Source: Kryptolebias marmoratus
Taxonomy: Eukaryota; Chordata; Actinopteri; Cyprinodontiformes; Rivulidae
Length of the DNA stretch: 64,000 nucleotides
Direction: 5' to 3'
NCBI RefSeq assembly: GCF_001649575.2
Contig: NC_051434.1
Span: 2,817,763-2,881,762 of the forward strand
Under the pieces are notes generated by a model. It had not been told where the DNA came from. It saw nothing but the letters and a program-made list of their open reading frames with translations, and did not search any database. This document shows, one piece after another, positions 14,721 to 27,100 of the stretch. The translations under genes and the position numbers were made by a program. Position 1 is the first letter of the stretch, and every line of letters starts with the position of its first letter.

Positions 14721-15461
14721 AGTAAAAATCAGTTACAGATTATTAACCAAAGTATAGTTTGTGTCTTTGATTCATCTGTTCAGCTCAGACTTCTTTCAGT
14801 GGAGTTTGTTTCCCTCTGCAGGAAAAAAAAGGAAAAACTAACAGACTGACTCAGAGAGAGATGGTAAAAAAAGTTATAAAATAAAACTTTTTATTTTCCC
14901 ATGTTTCAGTTTGTGCCTTTGAGTATTTTTTGTTTGCATGTTGTTATTGTTTTTTTTATTTTACAAATCTAACACTTTAAGTATCAACTAGATTAAAAAA
15001 AACACATTTCTGCTAGAATCACTGTCAGAAGTATTAATGTTTGTGTTTTTAATTGAATAATGTGTGCAGTTAGTAAAAAAAAAAAACAGCATTTGGAGAT
15101 ATGATGAGCAGGTTTTTACACTTTTTCCAGACAAAATGTCAAAATAAATCAGAATAACCAAAAATAGACATAAAAAGAAAAATCTCACATAAAGCCTAAC
15201 TTATCAGCTTCCAAATAAAGGACAAAAAATTTTGTGTGTTGAATTTTTAGTGTTGATTTGCATCTTTTTATTTAAAAGAAAAGCTATTTTTAACAAAATA
15301 AAAGCGTCCTGTAAAATGCTTTTATTTTGAAAGGTGCTACAGGAACGGCTGAGTTGCTCTGTGGTGGTAACTGGAAAACATTTGTTTACAGAAAGACAGA
15401 GAGGAAGAAACGTCTCTCACTCTTTCCTCACAGTAGATTTGAGTTTGTTTTTGAAGGTGAC

Positions 15462-18400
15462 ATGTCGAACACTGGGACCCCCCCTGACCGGATGTACTCC
15501 AAACTGATAGATGATGGCTGCCAGGAGGACTTCACAACAGATGTGCAGCACAGAGGTGAGAACCAGATCCAAGCTTGAGATTTTCAAAACAGCTGTTTGT
15601 AATTCTAACCTTTGTTTGTTTTTCTGTAAAGCTCATTATACAGGCATTTCACTGCTGCTCCTGCTTTAACTTTGTTGTTTGAATGATCTTATACTTATTT
15701 ATTTAATTTTTAGTAATAATAAGTTGGTCAAGTTTCTTGATTTTGAAATCAAAAGTCCAAATTTGATCTTTTCATCAGAAAAAAGATGTCAAATCAAACA
15801 ATGACTGAGCAGTTTGAGCAAGAAAAAGTTAATTTTGGAAGCAAAAGCGTGCACTAAAAGACAGGATACAATAATTTTATGTTAGTTGATGAATATTTTC
15901 TTGATGAATAATTGTTTTAAAGTGGTTACAGATACTAAAACAGATAAAAACAGTAATCAAATATTTTAAATTCACATATAGTAGAGGCCAAACTTAAATT
16001 TAAAGCTGGGTTTTACAGACTGGAAACACAGGTTGTAATGGATGTTTTCTTCCATTTACATGTCTCTACATGCTGCATTCTGCAGCTTCAGTCTTTCTAT
16101 TGTAGTTGTTTTGTGAAATTTCTGATTAGAAAACGAATCTTAAAGGTAACTTAAAACATAAAACTGCAGCATATAACCACCAACCTGGTTCTGTTTGTTC
16201 CGTGCTTCTGTGCACCACATACTGGCTGCCAGTGAGACCTAATTATAAATTTCTGGGCAGCTGATTGTTGTGTCTGAGTGAATGTGACATCCATGCTTGC
16301 ACACACTCGCACGGTTATGGGAAAATAAAATTAACAACAGGTTTTTGTGTAAGATAATTGTCATCTATGGTACATGTCTGGTCATGATTTAATGTGAAGT
16401 CTTGCTGCTCTTTAAGTGACACAACCTCCCAGTTATGATGAAGCTGGTGGTTTTATCTGTCCTGCTGATACACTTTGTTCAGATCTGAGGTCAGACAGAT
16501 TCTGTCGCATGGATCGGTCTCATTTCTGGAAGGTTTTGCTTGACATTCTTTTTGTCATAAATTTATCAAATCAACAAGCTAGGTCTTCCTGTCTCCCTTA
16601 CCCTTTTGTCATGACAAACACATGGTTAAATTTAGGATTTCCAGTGGCAGAGATGCCTGTTTTGGGAGTGTGGGTGGAAACCAGAGTACTTGTGCAAACC
16701 TCCAGGCAGATGTTAAATGTGCGACCTTCGTGCTGTGAGGTAACAGTGTGAACAAACTGTTCCAGCGAGCAGCCTCAGTTCTCACATTCTGATTTATGTA
16801 CACAAACAATATCCTTTAAAGTTATTCATTTTATTCACCAATGTTCCTTTTTTTTAAGTAAAACTCATACAACTAAAATGTATTCATGTATTCACTAAAG
16901 TGTGAGTAAAATAAACATTCCTGGCCTCTGCCTCACATCCAAACAAAGTTAAAGTTAAAGTTAGGGACATTTGCATTTCTCATACTGGGGAAACTCATCT
17001 TGGCCTGTTTAGCATCCTGACAGAGGTTGATTTATCAATAAAAGCCTCAATTAGAACAGAAATGTAATCTATTAGTGGGTGGGAACACATTGGACAGCTT
17101 TCTAAAACATAAAAAACAGCTAATGGAAACCAAAGACCCTCTAACAGAACCCCAGTGATTAAAGCCACATGTTTAAGTTGACTTGAGAACTCTAGGCAGA
17201 GAACTAAACACTGTTTATATTAATAAGATTTCAGAAAATGTTTTGTTTCTGCATACAATTGATTTTTATCTCCAGGACTATTTTCTAGCGGAGCACCGTC
17301 ACATGCAGCAGCACGTGAAACACATTTCAGATACAAACATTCAGAAATTGTTTGTTCCTCCTCTAAAATGTGACTCATTAAACCTTTTCCTGTGTGTGTT
17401 ATATGAAACAAAGCAGAGTCAGAGTTGAGCAACTTCAGTTTTCCACAAGAACGAGTTTAATGTTTAAATTGTGTAAATTAAAACTGAATCAAGTCATGTT
17501 CTGTGTTCAACACCTTAAACTTCTGAGCTTAATTGATGTCCCTAGTTTTAAAAAATTATGTTCATTTGTTGACATTTTATGGAAAAGTCTTTGAAAAATG
17601 GTTCTTAAATGTTTTCAAATGATGTTATACATAAATTAGAGTAATGCATCACTGTGTAATATTTACAGACTGATCTCTGTCAGTTTATTTATGTATGCTT
17701 CCCTCATATTTTCCTGTGCTCACATAGGTGTATTACATTTTACCAAATTTCTTATAAAGTTCTCTCATTCACATATTTTTTGCTTTTGTCATCAGAAAGT
17801 CAAAAAAATGGGGAAATGTGACTGAAAGTAGAACCACTAAGGCTATGTTTTTGCTTAAGTTTTAAAGCACCACAAGTCTGATGTTAACCTTTAATAAAAT
17901 CTTTGTTTTATTTAATTATAACATTATCTGCAAAATCTCAAGTTATATAAATCACAGATAACTTCTGTGATTCAGTGATTCAGTAACACTCAGATGGTTA
18001 AGACATGAGCTTTCAGGTTTTACAGTCAGGTTTAAAGAGAAACACGTGCATTTTATGAAGAATGACCTTAAAGCAAAACATCAACTCTTTACTGCATGAA
18101 GTAACTATGATTTGTCCCAAACCGTCTCAGTTTGCAGCAGCTGTTCATTTTATTGTCATTCTTATGTCGTTTAATGCCATCAGAATACGCTGAGCTCAGA
18201 TCAGATTTATCAGGTAAAATCAGAGATCAGAGAGAGGTGCTATAAGGGAAGAATGTGGAAATTGTGCCAACATTTGCAAGAGGAATCTGTGATCATATCT
18301 AGAGACTGATGAGGTGCAACAACGATGCCTGGATGACAGATCAGGGGATATATCATCAGCCCCACCATCCAAGTATGGGTACCAAGCCTCACTGAAAAGC

Positions 18401-21400
18401 CCTGAGGAACTGAACACAAGGAGATCTGACCTGAGAATGAAGATCATGACCAAGTTTGACACCTATGACCTGCACCCCTCTGCTTGGAGATGTAAATGCA
18501 GCCATATGTTGTTGGCCACACTTTTTGAACGAACATTTTTCTACCTTTAATGTGTCTAATTACATGAGGTCGCTACTTTCAGAGTTTAATAATGAGCTTA
18601 AATGGTACATGATAGGTTTATGGCTTCTCAATGAAACACATCAAACTAAAACTGGTTTCTATCACCTCCAGATTACTCAGTGTCCCCAGTCAGAATCCCA
18701 CCCAGAATGAGCGGCCCAGGTCCATACCGCTTCGCCACCATCTGCCTGGCTGCACTCTGTGCTGTCCTGCTGATCTCCATCATCGCTGTCACTGCACACT
18801 GTGAGTACACAACTATGAGACATTACCACCGCTCGGATCAAGATGGTCGCCACAGTTGATCAACCTTAGCCAACATAAAAATGGTTATAACTCAGTCATT
18901 GAAGTGATAGTAGATAAGAGTCATTGCCTTTGTATACTGTGAGCGATAACAGTTGTTTAAAGCTTTGCCACACAAAGTGGGAATATTTCTATAACAATCA
19001 TATCTGTTGTCTTCAATGTTATCTGCAGATAAGAACAAACCTCAGGGTGATGGGGAGGCAACCTCAGAGATGCAGAAGGAGAATACAGACATCTCAGACA
19101 TCATCAAGAGTCTACAGGAGGAGAATAAAAGGCTACACAAAGAGGTGGATATGTTGAATGCAAACCTGACTGCCCTGATGAACAACAAAGGTACAGTTCT
19201 CTGTATATTTTAAACATAATAATGATCTACAATAATCAATATGTTGACTCTGTTTTACTCTGATTCAGGCCCAGAATAATTGTGCCTAAATATGTCAAAA
19301 CGTCTAAAATGTCTAAAATTGTGATGATCAAACGCAAGAGAAACCTGCATTTTTCTTTGTCTTTAGTGGAACAAACTAGTAAAAAGCCATAGGCAGGCAG
19401 GAGCTTGTAATTTAGAGGCACTCACATCTTATTTATTGTAGCTACAATGCAGAGAAGAGCTGAAAACTGGTCACCTGTTCAGATATATAAGATTATTTTT
19501 TTAGCTAAGATCAAAAAGACTGTTTAAGGGGCTGTTCACCATCAGACAGCATCATTAGGGCTCCACTTGCAGCCAAATAATAAAATATTATTCAACATTT
19601 GTTAGCAAATGCATTAGCACAGTGTTCTACATGAGTGAATGGGTCTCCCTGGCCTCTATTTTTTACTTGTCATTTTCTGGCTCCAGCGAATATATAATAA
19701 AACTTGAATCAGCTTTTCTTTCCTGTGATAGTTTTGTATACCTTTTGTCTCTTCTATCATTGGCTTTTAGGGATCAAACCCACGCCAAAAGCAACCAAGG
19801 TCCCTATTGTGTGCTCCCCGGACTGGCTTCTCTTCAACGACAGCTGTTACTTCATCTCCAGAAATACAAAAAACTGGCAGGAAAGCCAGGATTACTGCAA
19901 GAAACAAGGAGCTCACCTGGCCATTATCCTCACACCTGAGGAGCAGGTAAAATATGGCAGATTTTCTGGGGGAACCTTCCTAAATTCTCAATGAGGCTCT
20001 GAACAAATGAAAAAGTCAGAGATCTGTGTGTGTGTCACAATCAGAGCTTCTCCTTTCTTTGTGTACCATCTGGTCCGTTGGCACGTTCATGTTATAGCAT
20101 TATCTGACCCTGGATCTTTCCAAACATTAGGTCTGATTCAGCATATTTTCTGACTTCCCTAAAATAAAGAACATGTTGACAGTCGCATGTTCCTTACAGT
20201 TCAGTTGTTCTGTTATGACTAAATTGTTCTTAAGGTTACAAACTGTCATAATGACTTATTTGAGTTTAATAGGAGGCAACTAATTTTATTTTAACAAGAC
20301 TGTAAATTAACTTAAATCTGAAATGTTTGGACAAAAGCACAAACACAAAAATACAAAAAAGGACACTGTCTAAACAGATCTTTTAATGTTGACATACTGT
20401 GCATGTTTGTGTCTTTCAACTGAACATTTTGTTGTTTTTCACCTTGAACTACTGAATACATCAAGTAACAACTCTTATTTTGATTTTCAGACCTTTTTGT
20501 GGGATCTTCTTCCCAGAGGACACTGGAACTCATTCTGGTTTGGAATCACTGACGGAGAAACAGAGGATGAATGGAAGTGGGTTGATGGCAGTCCTGTAGT
20601 TGGAGGGTAAGTTCCTGCTTTTTTTCACTGGTCAGAATCAGAACTTTATAGGTTGCTGATTTCATTGTGAATGGAGATCCAGATGTTGCATTAAGCATGT
20701 TATCGACTTGGAGCTTTTTATTCTCAGCTAGTTTTTATCTTCTGCAATTTTACTTTTATGTGTTTTAAATTATTCAAATGCTAAGACATGTAGCGCTAAT
20801 CTATAAAACAAATATTCTGCATTTAGTATTAACACAAAAAAAGTTGGTTAAGTGTGAATTGACATATGAAACAAGACAACATGTGGGATTAAAAACATGA
20901 TGTTCTGAGGAGAATGGATTTATTCAGCTCTGACACAATGTCTCATTCAGTTCATGCTTCATTGGTCAACAAACACCCACTCATAGGCAAAGCGCTCATT
21001 GGACAGTTGCTGCTGTTTATCTGCCCTCTTCCACAGATTTTCCAAGGTTTTTTCCAGTTGTTGACCTCATTAAGTTTGATTTAAGTGAAAAAATAAGCTC
21101 AATGCTTTCTGATTTTTTCTACTTTTGTTGTTTTACTCAATTGAGTTTTGCTTGCTTGTCTAAACTGGTAAATGGGAAATGTACCTAATTCATATATGTT
21201 TGACTTTATTAATGTACAGTACAGTGCAAATGTTTTAAATGGTGTAAAAATGCTGTGAGTATGCTTTCTCAGATATATATTTTGATCTATTAACAGTGGA
21301 AAGTGAATTAAATGCAAAGAAAATTAAAATAAAAGGATAAGGAACTCAGCAGGAATGTTGTTCCAAAAATGTTGGCAAACTGACCACAGATCTTCTGTGG

Positions 21401-22888
21401 ATGCATGACTCAAACCTCTCTGCCTTTTCATGACTCATCACAGACTGACATCATGATGTTGGCTCTGTGCAGGTTAGTCCATCACTTCCAGGACTTCTTG
21501 TTCTTCTTTATGCTGAAGATCATTCTTAAAGGCACTGGTTGTGTGTTTGGGTGTGTCACCCTGCTGCAGAATGAATATGGAACCAATCAGATGCCTCCCT
21601 CATGGTGCTCTGTGATGGACATGCACTTGGTGTATTTCTCAGCATTGAAAGCATCAATAATTCTGATTAAAACAGCAGAAGTGCAGCTCAGACTTGCAGG
21701 ATCCTCCACCATGCCTCTTTGTTGTACCGCTCCTCTTCTGTGAACACACTGCCTTCTGCTGCAGACAAAAACTGCCACTTTCCAACACACCACTTCCACT
21801 GTGTTCATACACAGCTGAGGTGCTCGATCTTGTTTCACACCAGATGTTTGATGTTTTGGTCTAAATTTTTCTCATGAAGACCATTTCTGGACATACCTGT
21901 CTGGACAATAGGCTTTCCTGGGTCTCACAGATTTCTGGCAGTTCTGAGCTGATGGCTCTAAAGAACAACTTCTGAATTTGAAGTGAAGTAAGCATGATGT
22001 TTCTTTCGTCCTCAGCTTTACTTTTTTTGTTATTTTTCTTATTGCTGAAATACTTTTGTTCTTTTAAAAGCCAAGTTGGTTCTTCTTCCTTAATTTGTGT
22101 TCATATTTTGTCAGAAAGAGTCAGGTTGCTCCATCTTTTCCACTTCAGCTTCATGCTACTAATTTAATGCACTTCCTTATTTTATATTTTAATGAAAAAT
22201 AAAAAATTGTGAACTTTTTGTCTCTTCCTCTTCTCCTTCTGAGATGCCCTGATTTTGTCGTCATGTGGTTCTGACTCATCTGCTCAAATGTTTCTGCACA
22301 ATTTTACCTTTTATATCCTTTTATTATGTTTATGCAGAATACAGCTTCCTGTCCTTAGACTGATCATTTGTATGTTCACATTAATAGACCTCCATGCCAC
22401 CGTATCAGTTTGAAACACTAATTCATGAATTTGTCACATCTTATCTGAATATTGGTCTCAATCAGCCAAAACCGAACTGAAAACCCATTTGTTTTATTAT
22501 CTTTCAGTATTAGCTGAGCTTTTTGATTTTATTTTGCAAGTTTATCTTATTTATCCAGATTTTTTCCCATTTATATGGCATTTTATTGTTCACCTGCATA
22601 GCTTATATACTAGAAACTTTGTGCATCACTTTGGTCGGTAAGGCTTGTTTTTAAAATGTGCTGCAGAAGGAAACTTTGTCTGATTGATTGTCTTTGGCTT
22701 TGTTCTTTGACTGCAGTTTCTGGGAGGACAACGAGCCCAACAACCACATCAACGAGGACTGTGGGTACATTGTGAAAACACAGGTGTTGGAGCGGGTGGC
22801 GATAAAGAGCTGGTACGACGCCCCCTGCAATATGTACTTACCTTTCATATGTGAGAAGGAGATGGGCACCGAAACAACATCCCACTGA
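15462..22888 (+). CDS. Type II membrane C-type lectin (CD209/CLEC4-like), EPN-type with altered WND
   Basis: Six exons, 15462-15555, 18672-18800, 19029-19190, 19771-19946, 20491-20606 and 22717-22888, join in frame with AG/GT borders into 282 residues. The short cytoplasmic tail contains YSKL, a possible Yxx-phi endocytic signal. A transmembrane helix lies at about 52-72. The neck (about 90-120) is heptad-like (SLQEENKRLHKEVDML), consistent with a short coiled-coil stalk, and has an NLT glycosylation site. The C-type lectin domain (143-272) has all six cysteines of the long form, the WFG/W core and EPN at 232-234, the triad linked to mannose, fucose and GlcNAc binding. The usual WND is WYD (258-260), so one calcium ligand is replaced. 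Exon 2 holds the helix, exon 3 the neck and exons 4-6 the lectin domain, as in CLEC4/CD209-like genes. Probably an immune or scavenger receptor; exact orthologue unknown. Confidence 0.9.
21380..21838 (-). pseudogene. Tc1-like transposase remnant in lectin intron 5
   Basis: Read on the minus strand, the frame at 21838-21587 contains GMVEDPASL and AFNAEKYTKCMSITEHHEGG, resembling the 'NAEKYR-ILI-H' region before the second catalytic Asp of Tc1-like transposases. Further 3' on the minus strand (21560-21400) degenerate text resembling the stretch toward the third catalytic residue can be followed through stops. It is a dead fragment. Confidence 0.5.
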
Positions 22889-23403
22889 GACGCCATCCAT
22901 AACAAACACAAACAAAACAAAAAACAGGAAGTTGCATGTTTCTTCTTAAAGCCTAAAAGGTTTAGAAACTTGATTTTCAAATATAATTTTGTTGACTTTG
23001 CATCGCATTTCATTGTTGTTTTGATCAGACACAGCTGTTTTAGTAATTAAGGTTTACTGCTGAAACTTATTTCTGACATAAGAATGAAAACCAGAAGGAT
23101 AAACATAAACAAAGTTAAACTTGTTATTGTATCTGTGGTTTGCATCATATTTTGCATTTCTGATTTTTATTTTAATGAATCAAAACATGTTTTGATGTCA
23201 ATGGCTGCAGTTGATTTGTTTTAAGTTGACATTTTTTACCATAATTGATCATCTAAGATATTTCATTTTTCTAAAAGAAAACCAAACACTTTAAGCTGAT
23301 CCTTGTTTAATTCAATTTACCATGGCTATGATCTGTTTTGCTTCCTTCATTGGTACTGGGCTTTTTCTTTTTTTGTACCTCGCAATGCAAAAATCTGCCT
23401 TTA

Positions 23404-23409
23404 AATAAA
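23404..23409 (+). promoter_or_regulatory. Candidate lectin gene polyadenylation signal
   Basis: AATAAA about 515 bases after the lectin stop codon. Other AT-rich hexamers occur around it, so the assignment is tentative. Confidence 0.35.
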
Positions 23410-24132
23410 CAAAAATACAAAAATGCACCAAGGTTTAGAATACTATGCTCTTAACCTACTAAAGTACAGCTGCAGCACTTTTTAAAGTAAATTACTGCAC
23501 CTTAACTTTTTACTGTGTACTTAAAAACTTAAACCTTTTTTATGCTAAATACATAAAAAAAACATTGTTTCTAATTTTGTTTGATTATATTTCATGGAAT
23601 TACCTCAGTAATAAAATTAACTTTAATAAACCACGAGTTATCAATATTTCAGTCACTTTTTTTGATCAAAGCGTTTGTGACATAAATCAGAAACATGACA
23701 TGTAACTTTTGTTCTTAATGATCATAAAAATATCAAATTAAAGTTTTATTAAAGATAGTCTAACTTTTTTTTGACTATTTAAGATTTCTTGCCAACTGAC
23801 TGTAAAATCAAAAATACCATTTAAAGAAACTTCTTGGTTTGCTCAACTTCAGTTAAAATTTAAATAAAAAGAGTTGATTTTTCTATTTCCTATTTTTTTT
23901 TTTCCATTATTCACATTATTTTTCATTTCAATAACTGCACCCAGAGTGTGTTGAATAGTAGGATTTATTTTTCTGTGTTTTCCTTTTGCTTTGGTTAGAT
24001 TTAAATGTTTTTATTGTTCGGCTCAATCTGTAAAACTTTGTTTGAAAATGCTGAAAAAAAGCAGTCCATACATTGGACACAAATTAGATTACATTTTAAG
24101 TTTTAAATCCTGTCTGCATTGTTGTGGTTTCT

Positions 24133-24147
24133 CCAGCAGATGGCGCT
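24133..24147 (+). promoter_or_regulatory. CTCF-like binding motif
   Basis: CCAGCAGATGGCGCT fits every position of the vertebrate CTCF core consensus CCASYAGRKGGCRSY. It lies 1.2 kb downstream of the lectin gene and about 5 kb before gnb3, so it could separate the two. One motif can occur by chance; occupancy is unknown. Confidence 0.5.
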
Positions 24148-27100
24148 CTGCAAACAGGTAAACAGCAAACAACATGTTGACATGGAGTGAGATGATTCCT
24201 TTTTTCTTTTTGCACTTAAAAACAAGAGTTTCAGATTTTTCTTCAGAATGTTTTATTTAAAATTAAGCAATACCTAAAAATAGAAAATAAAATCAACTTT
24301 TACAATGAATAACATTTATATTCTCAGTGTGTGACTTAATGCATCTACAAATCAAAAATTACTTCTTTTTTGCATTTTCTGGTGACATTAATCAAACATT
24401 CCTTTGTTGCAGAAGTTTAAAAATGTTTTAAAAATCACATCCTAAAATACTAAAAAATATGCAGCAGACAGGATTAGGATCAGGTTTATTTGCATTTCAC
24501 AGTTTTTTAATAAGATTCAACAACTCTGAAACACTTGTACGGTTCTCTGATCCTAGAATAAATTAACTATCCTTCTTTTTTAGACACAGAAAACACATCG
24601 AGTGTGTGTTTTCTGTGTGTGACCTGCAGCCAGTCCTCGGTGTCATTTCGACCTCTGCCTATCTTCTCAAAGTGCACTAAGAGCATCACTGAATGAAGGG
24701 GCCAAAAGGGGAGTGAGTGTGAGTGCAGGGTTTTACTCCTGAGCTCGTTACAGCAGAGAGATACCAGGAAGTCAGCCAGCCCTCTTCTGTCACAGTCTAT
24801 TAGCCCGGATTACAGAGTGAGCCTTGATGAGGCAGGATGGAGGAACACAGTGGGTCAAACTGAGCAGCAAATCAACAAGGAAGGAAAACTTTGGACCAGA
24901 TTTAAATAAAGAGTTTGTCATTGCATCGTGACAAAGATGTGATGTTTTATATGATGTGTTTAAATCCAGCTGGTGACAAACCTTTTGTTTCTGTGAGATA
25001 ATTCATGTTTGTCTTCTGTAGTGAGGCCACTTAGGGGAATACAAATCATGAAATTTAATGAGAACATCCTGGGCTTTGTAGTGATGTCATGCATGGGGGC
25101 GAGGACAATAAACCACCTGAACACAACGTTTTAGCGCTGTAAGCTGAGTAAACTTTCTAATTTCCATGGTTTCATTTTGTACAGAGCTTTACAGCAGCAA
25201 ACAGAGAAACCAGCCAGCTTTTCTATCTAGGAGAATTTATATACAACCTCAAGCTTTTTGTGTCAAAGCATTTTTCTGGTACTTAAAAGACCGATTGGGA
25301 AGAAATACTACCTTATCATTTTTCAGAACATAAATATATGGACCTAAGCACATGTGTTGATTCAGGACTCGCAGGCAAACAGTCAGTCAGCTTTTCTATT
25401 AGCAAATTTAAGTCCTAAACAGTGCAGAAATTCAAACAGATTTAATAGTTATCAGTCCAACAGCTGAAGTTTGGATGACACTGGGTCATGATGCAACAGG
25501 ACGATGATCCAAAACACAGCAGCTAATCTACAGTAAAATGGTTGAAAAAGAAAATAATCAAGGTGCTGCAATGAGCCTAAAGTTAAGACTTCAGTCTGAC
25601 TGAAATGCTGCAGTGAGATCATTAAAAAACAATTCCCTGTAAATAAGAATGGGACAAGATTCCTTCACTGAACTGCAGAGGACGGATGAAATCATTTTAA
25701 AGACGATTCTTACAAAATATTTCTCCTGAAAGTTCAACAAGCTCTTTACTGGATGGAATTAGTTTTTCCACATGCTACTTCTGTCTACAGTTCAGTAACT
25801 AAAAACATGAAACTAAAATGTTTTTTTTTTAATAGAATGCTAGGCTTTTAATTGGTAAAAAGTTTAGGTAAACATTAGCGATGCTGCAGTTATATTTCAT
25901 GTAGAGATGCATCCATTCAAGCCTTCATCTTTTACTTGCTGAAGTTTGAGTGAGACTCTGGGCTCAGGATCATGACCTTTAAAGAAGAGGAGTGATCTAA
26001 TGATGATCAGTTTGACCTCTTCAGACTTTCCCCCACCTTACATTTCTTGGAAGAAAAAATGGAAATTCTCCGATCTATAAGTCAGATAACAGAATGTCAG
26101 AGGAGCAGATAAAACAAAATCATCTTTGATGCAGAACTAGAAGCTGCTCTGTTTCCTATCAGAGCACAACCTAAACCCTCCTCCTGTTCTGTCTGCCTGC
26201 AAACAAATCCATCTGAGCTCCTGCCCGGCAGCGATTTCCCAATTCTGTTTTAGTGCAGGGAAATGTATAAAACCAAAGGAGCAGAGGGAGTCCACACCTC
26301 AGCCAAATCCTGAAACACAAAGATTGTTTGAGCATCAGGTTATTTTGGACCATTTGCCAGGCTTCAGCTGTATTTGCAGCTGTTGAATTGTAAAAAGCAC
26401 TTGTCATTATTTCTGAAAAAAAGTCAAATTTCAGGCCATTTTACTCCATTTGACTCTTGATCCACTTGTGCTGTGTGTCAGGCGTGACGCACGCTTAACC
26501 TGACCTGCTCTAATTCCCTAACGAGATTGCCCTTCCCCGGATATCTCATAAAACCCTGATTACCCAGGCTCAGCTCATTAGCTCTGCAAACCAATTGCAA
26601 CCTTATTGTCAACCTCCGCTTCACACCAACCATCCCATTGCCCTCATCATCACAAAACTCATGTAAGAACACGAGTGTCAGCAACAACTTGATGGTTAAA
26701 ATAATTCTGTTATTTGAAAGATACCCATTTTGTCAAATTTAAAATGTTTCTTGCACATTAAATTGATTAAATGTGCTATAAACCCTCTCCTTTTCTCCTA
26801 AAATCCCTAATTTCTTCAAATTTCTGCAGACTTTTCCATCTCTCTCAGATTCTCTTTAACTTCCTGCCACCTTCCTCTGCTTCTTCACCCTCTCTTGTCA
26901 TTTGACCTCATAACCTGTTTTTCCTTCCAATCAGTTTACCTGAGTCTTCCTGCCATGTTCCCTCCCCCTGTTTCTCTCAGTCTCTCTCCTTCTCTCTCTG
27001 TTTCCATCTTTGTGGTTTATCCTTTCATCCCTTATCTCCTTCATCCTCTCCAATCCTCAGCTGTCCTTCTCTGTGGAGGAAGGGAGGGAGAAAGAGAGAG

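Larger units (their letters stand above)
8838..15461. other. Intergenic interval between rcvrn and the lectin gene
   Basis: The two genes are divergent here, so both promoters should lie in this 6.6 kb. Three repeats are visible: a probable DNA transposon remnant near 9262-9590, a decayed LINE on the minus strand at about 10524-11850, and a LINE/SINE 3' tail at 14525-14720. The remainder is AT-rich with short open frames and no recognisable exon. A 5' non-coding exon of the lectin gene could be present but I cannot place it. Confidence 0.65.

Noticed and set aside
15500..15515. YSKL in the lectin cytoplasmic tail as a hemITAM
   Set aside because: The acidic DEDG-like residues before the Tyr that define hemITAMs are absent; an ordinary Yxx-phi sorting signal is as likely.
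16416..16751. 111-residue frame starting MTQPPSYDEAGG in lectin intron 1
   Set aside because: The PPSY start looks protein-like, but the rest has no recognisable domain, no exon-like borders were seen, and the lectin frame joins cleanly without it.
22651..23013. 120-residue minus-strand frame
   Set aside because: Complement of the last lectin exon, which has the strongly supported plus-strand frame.
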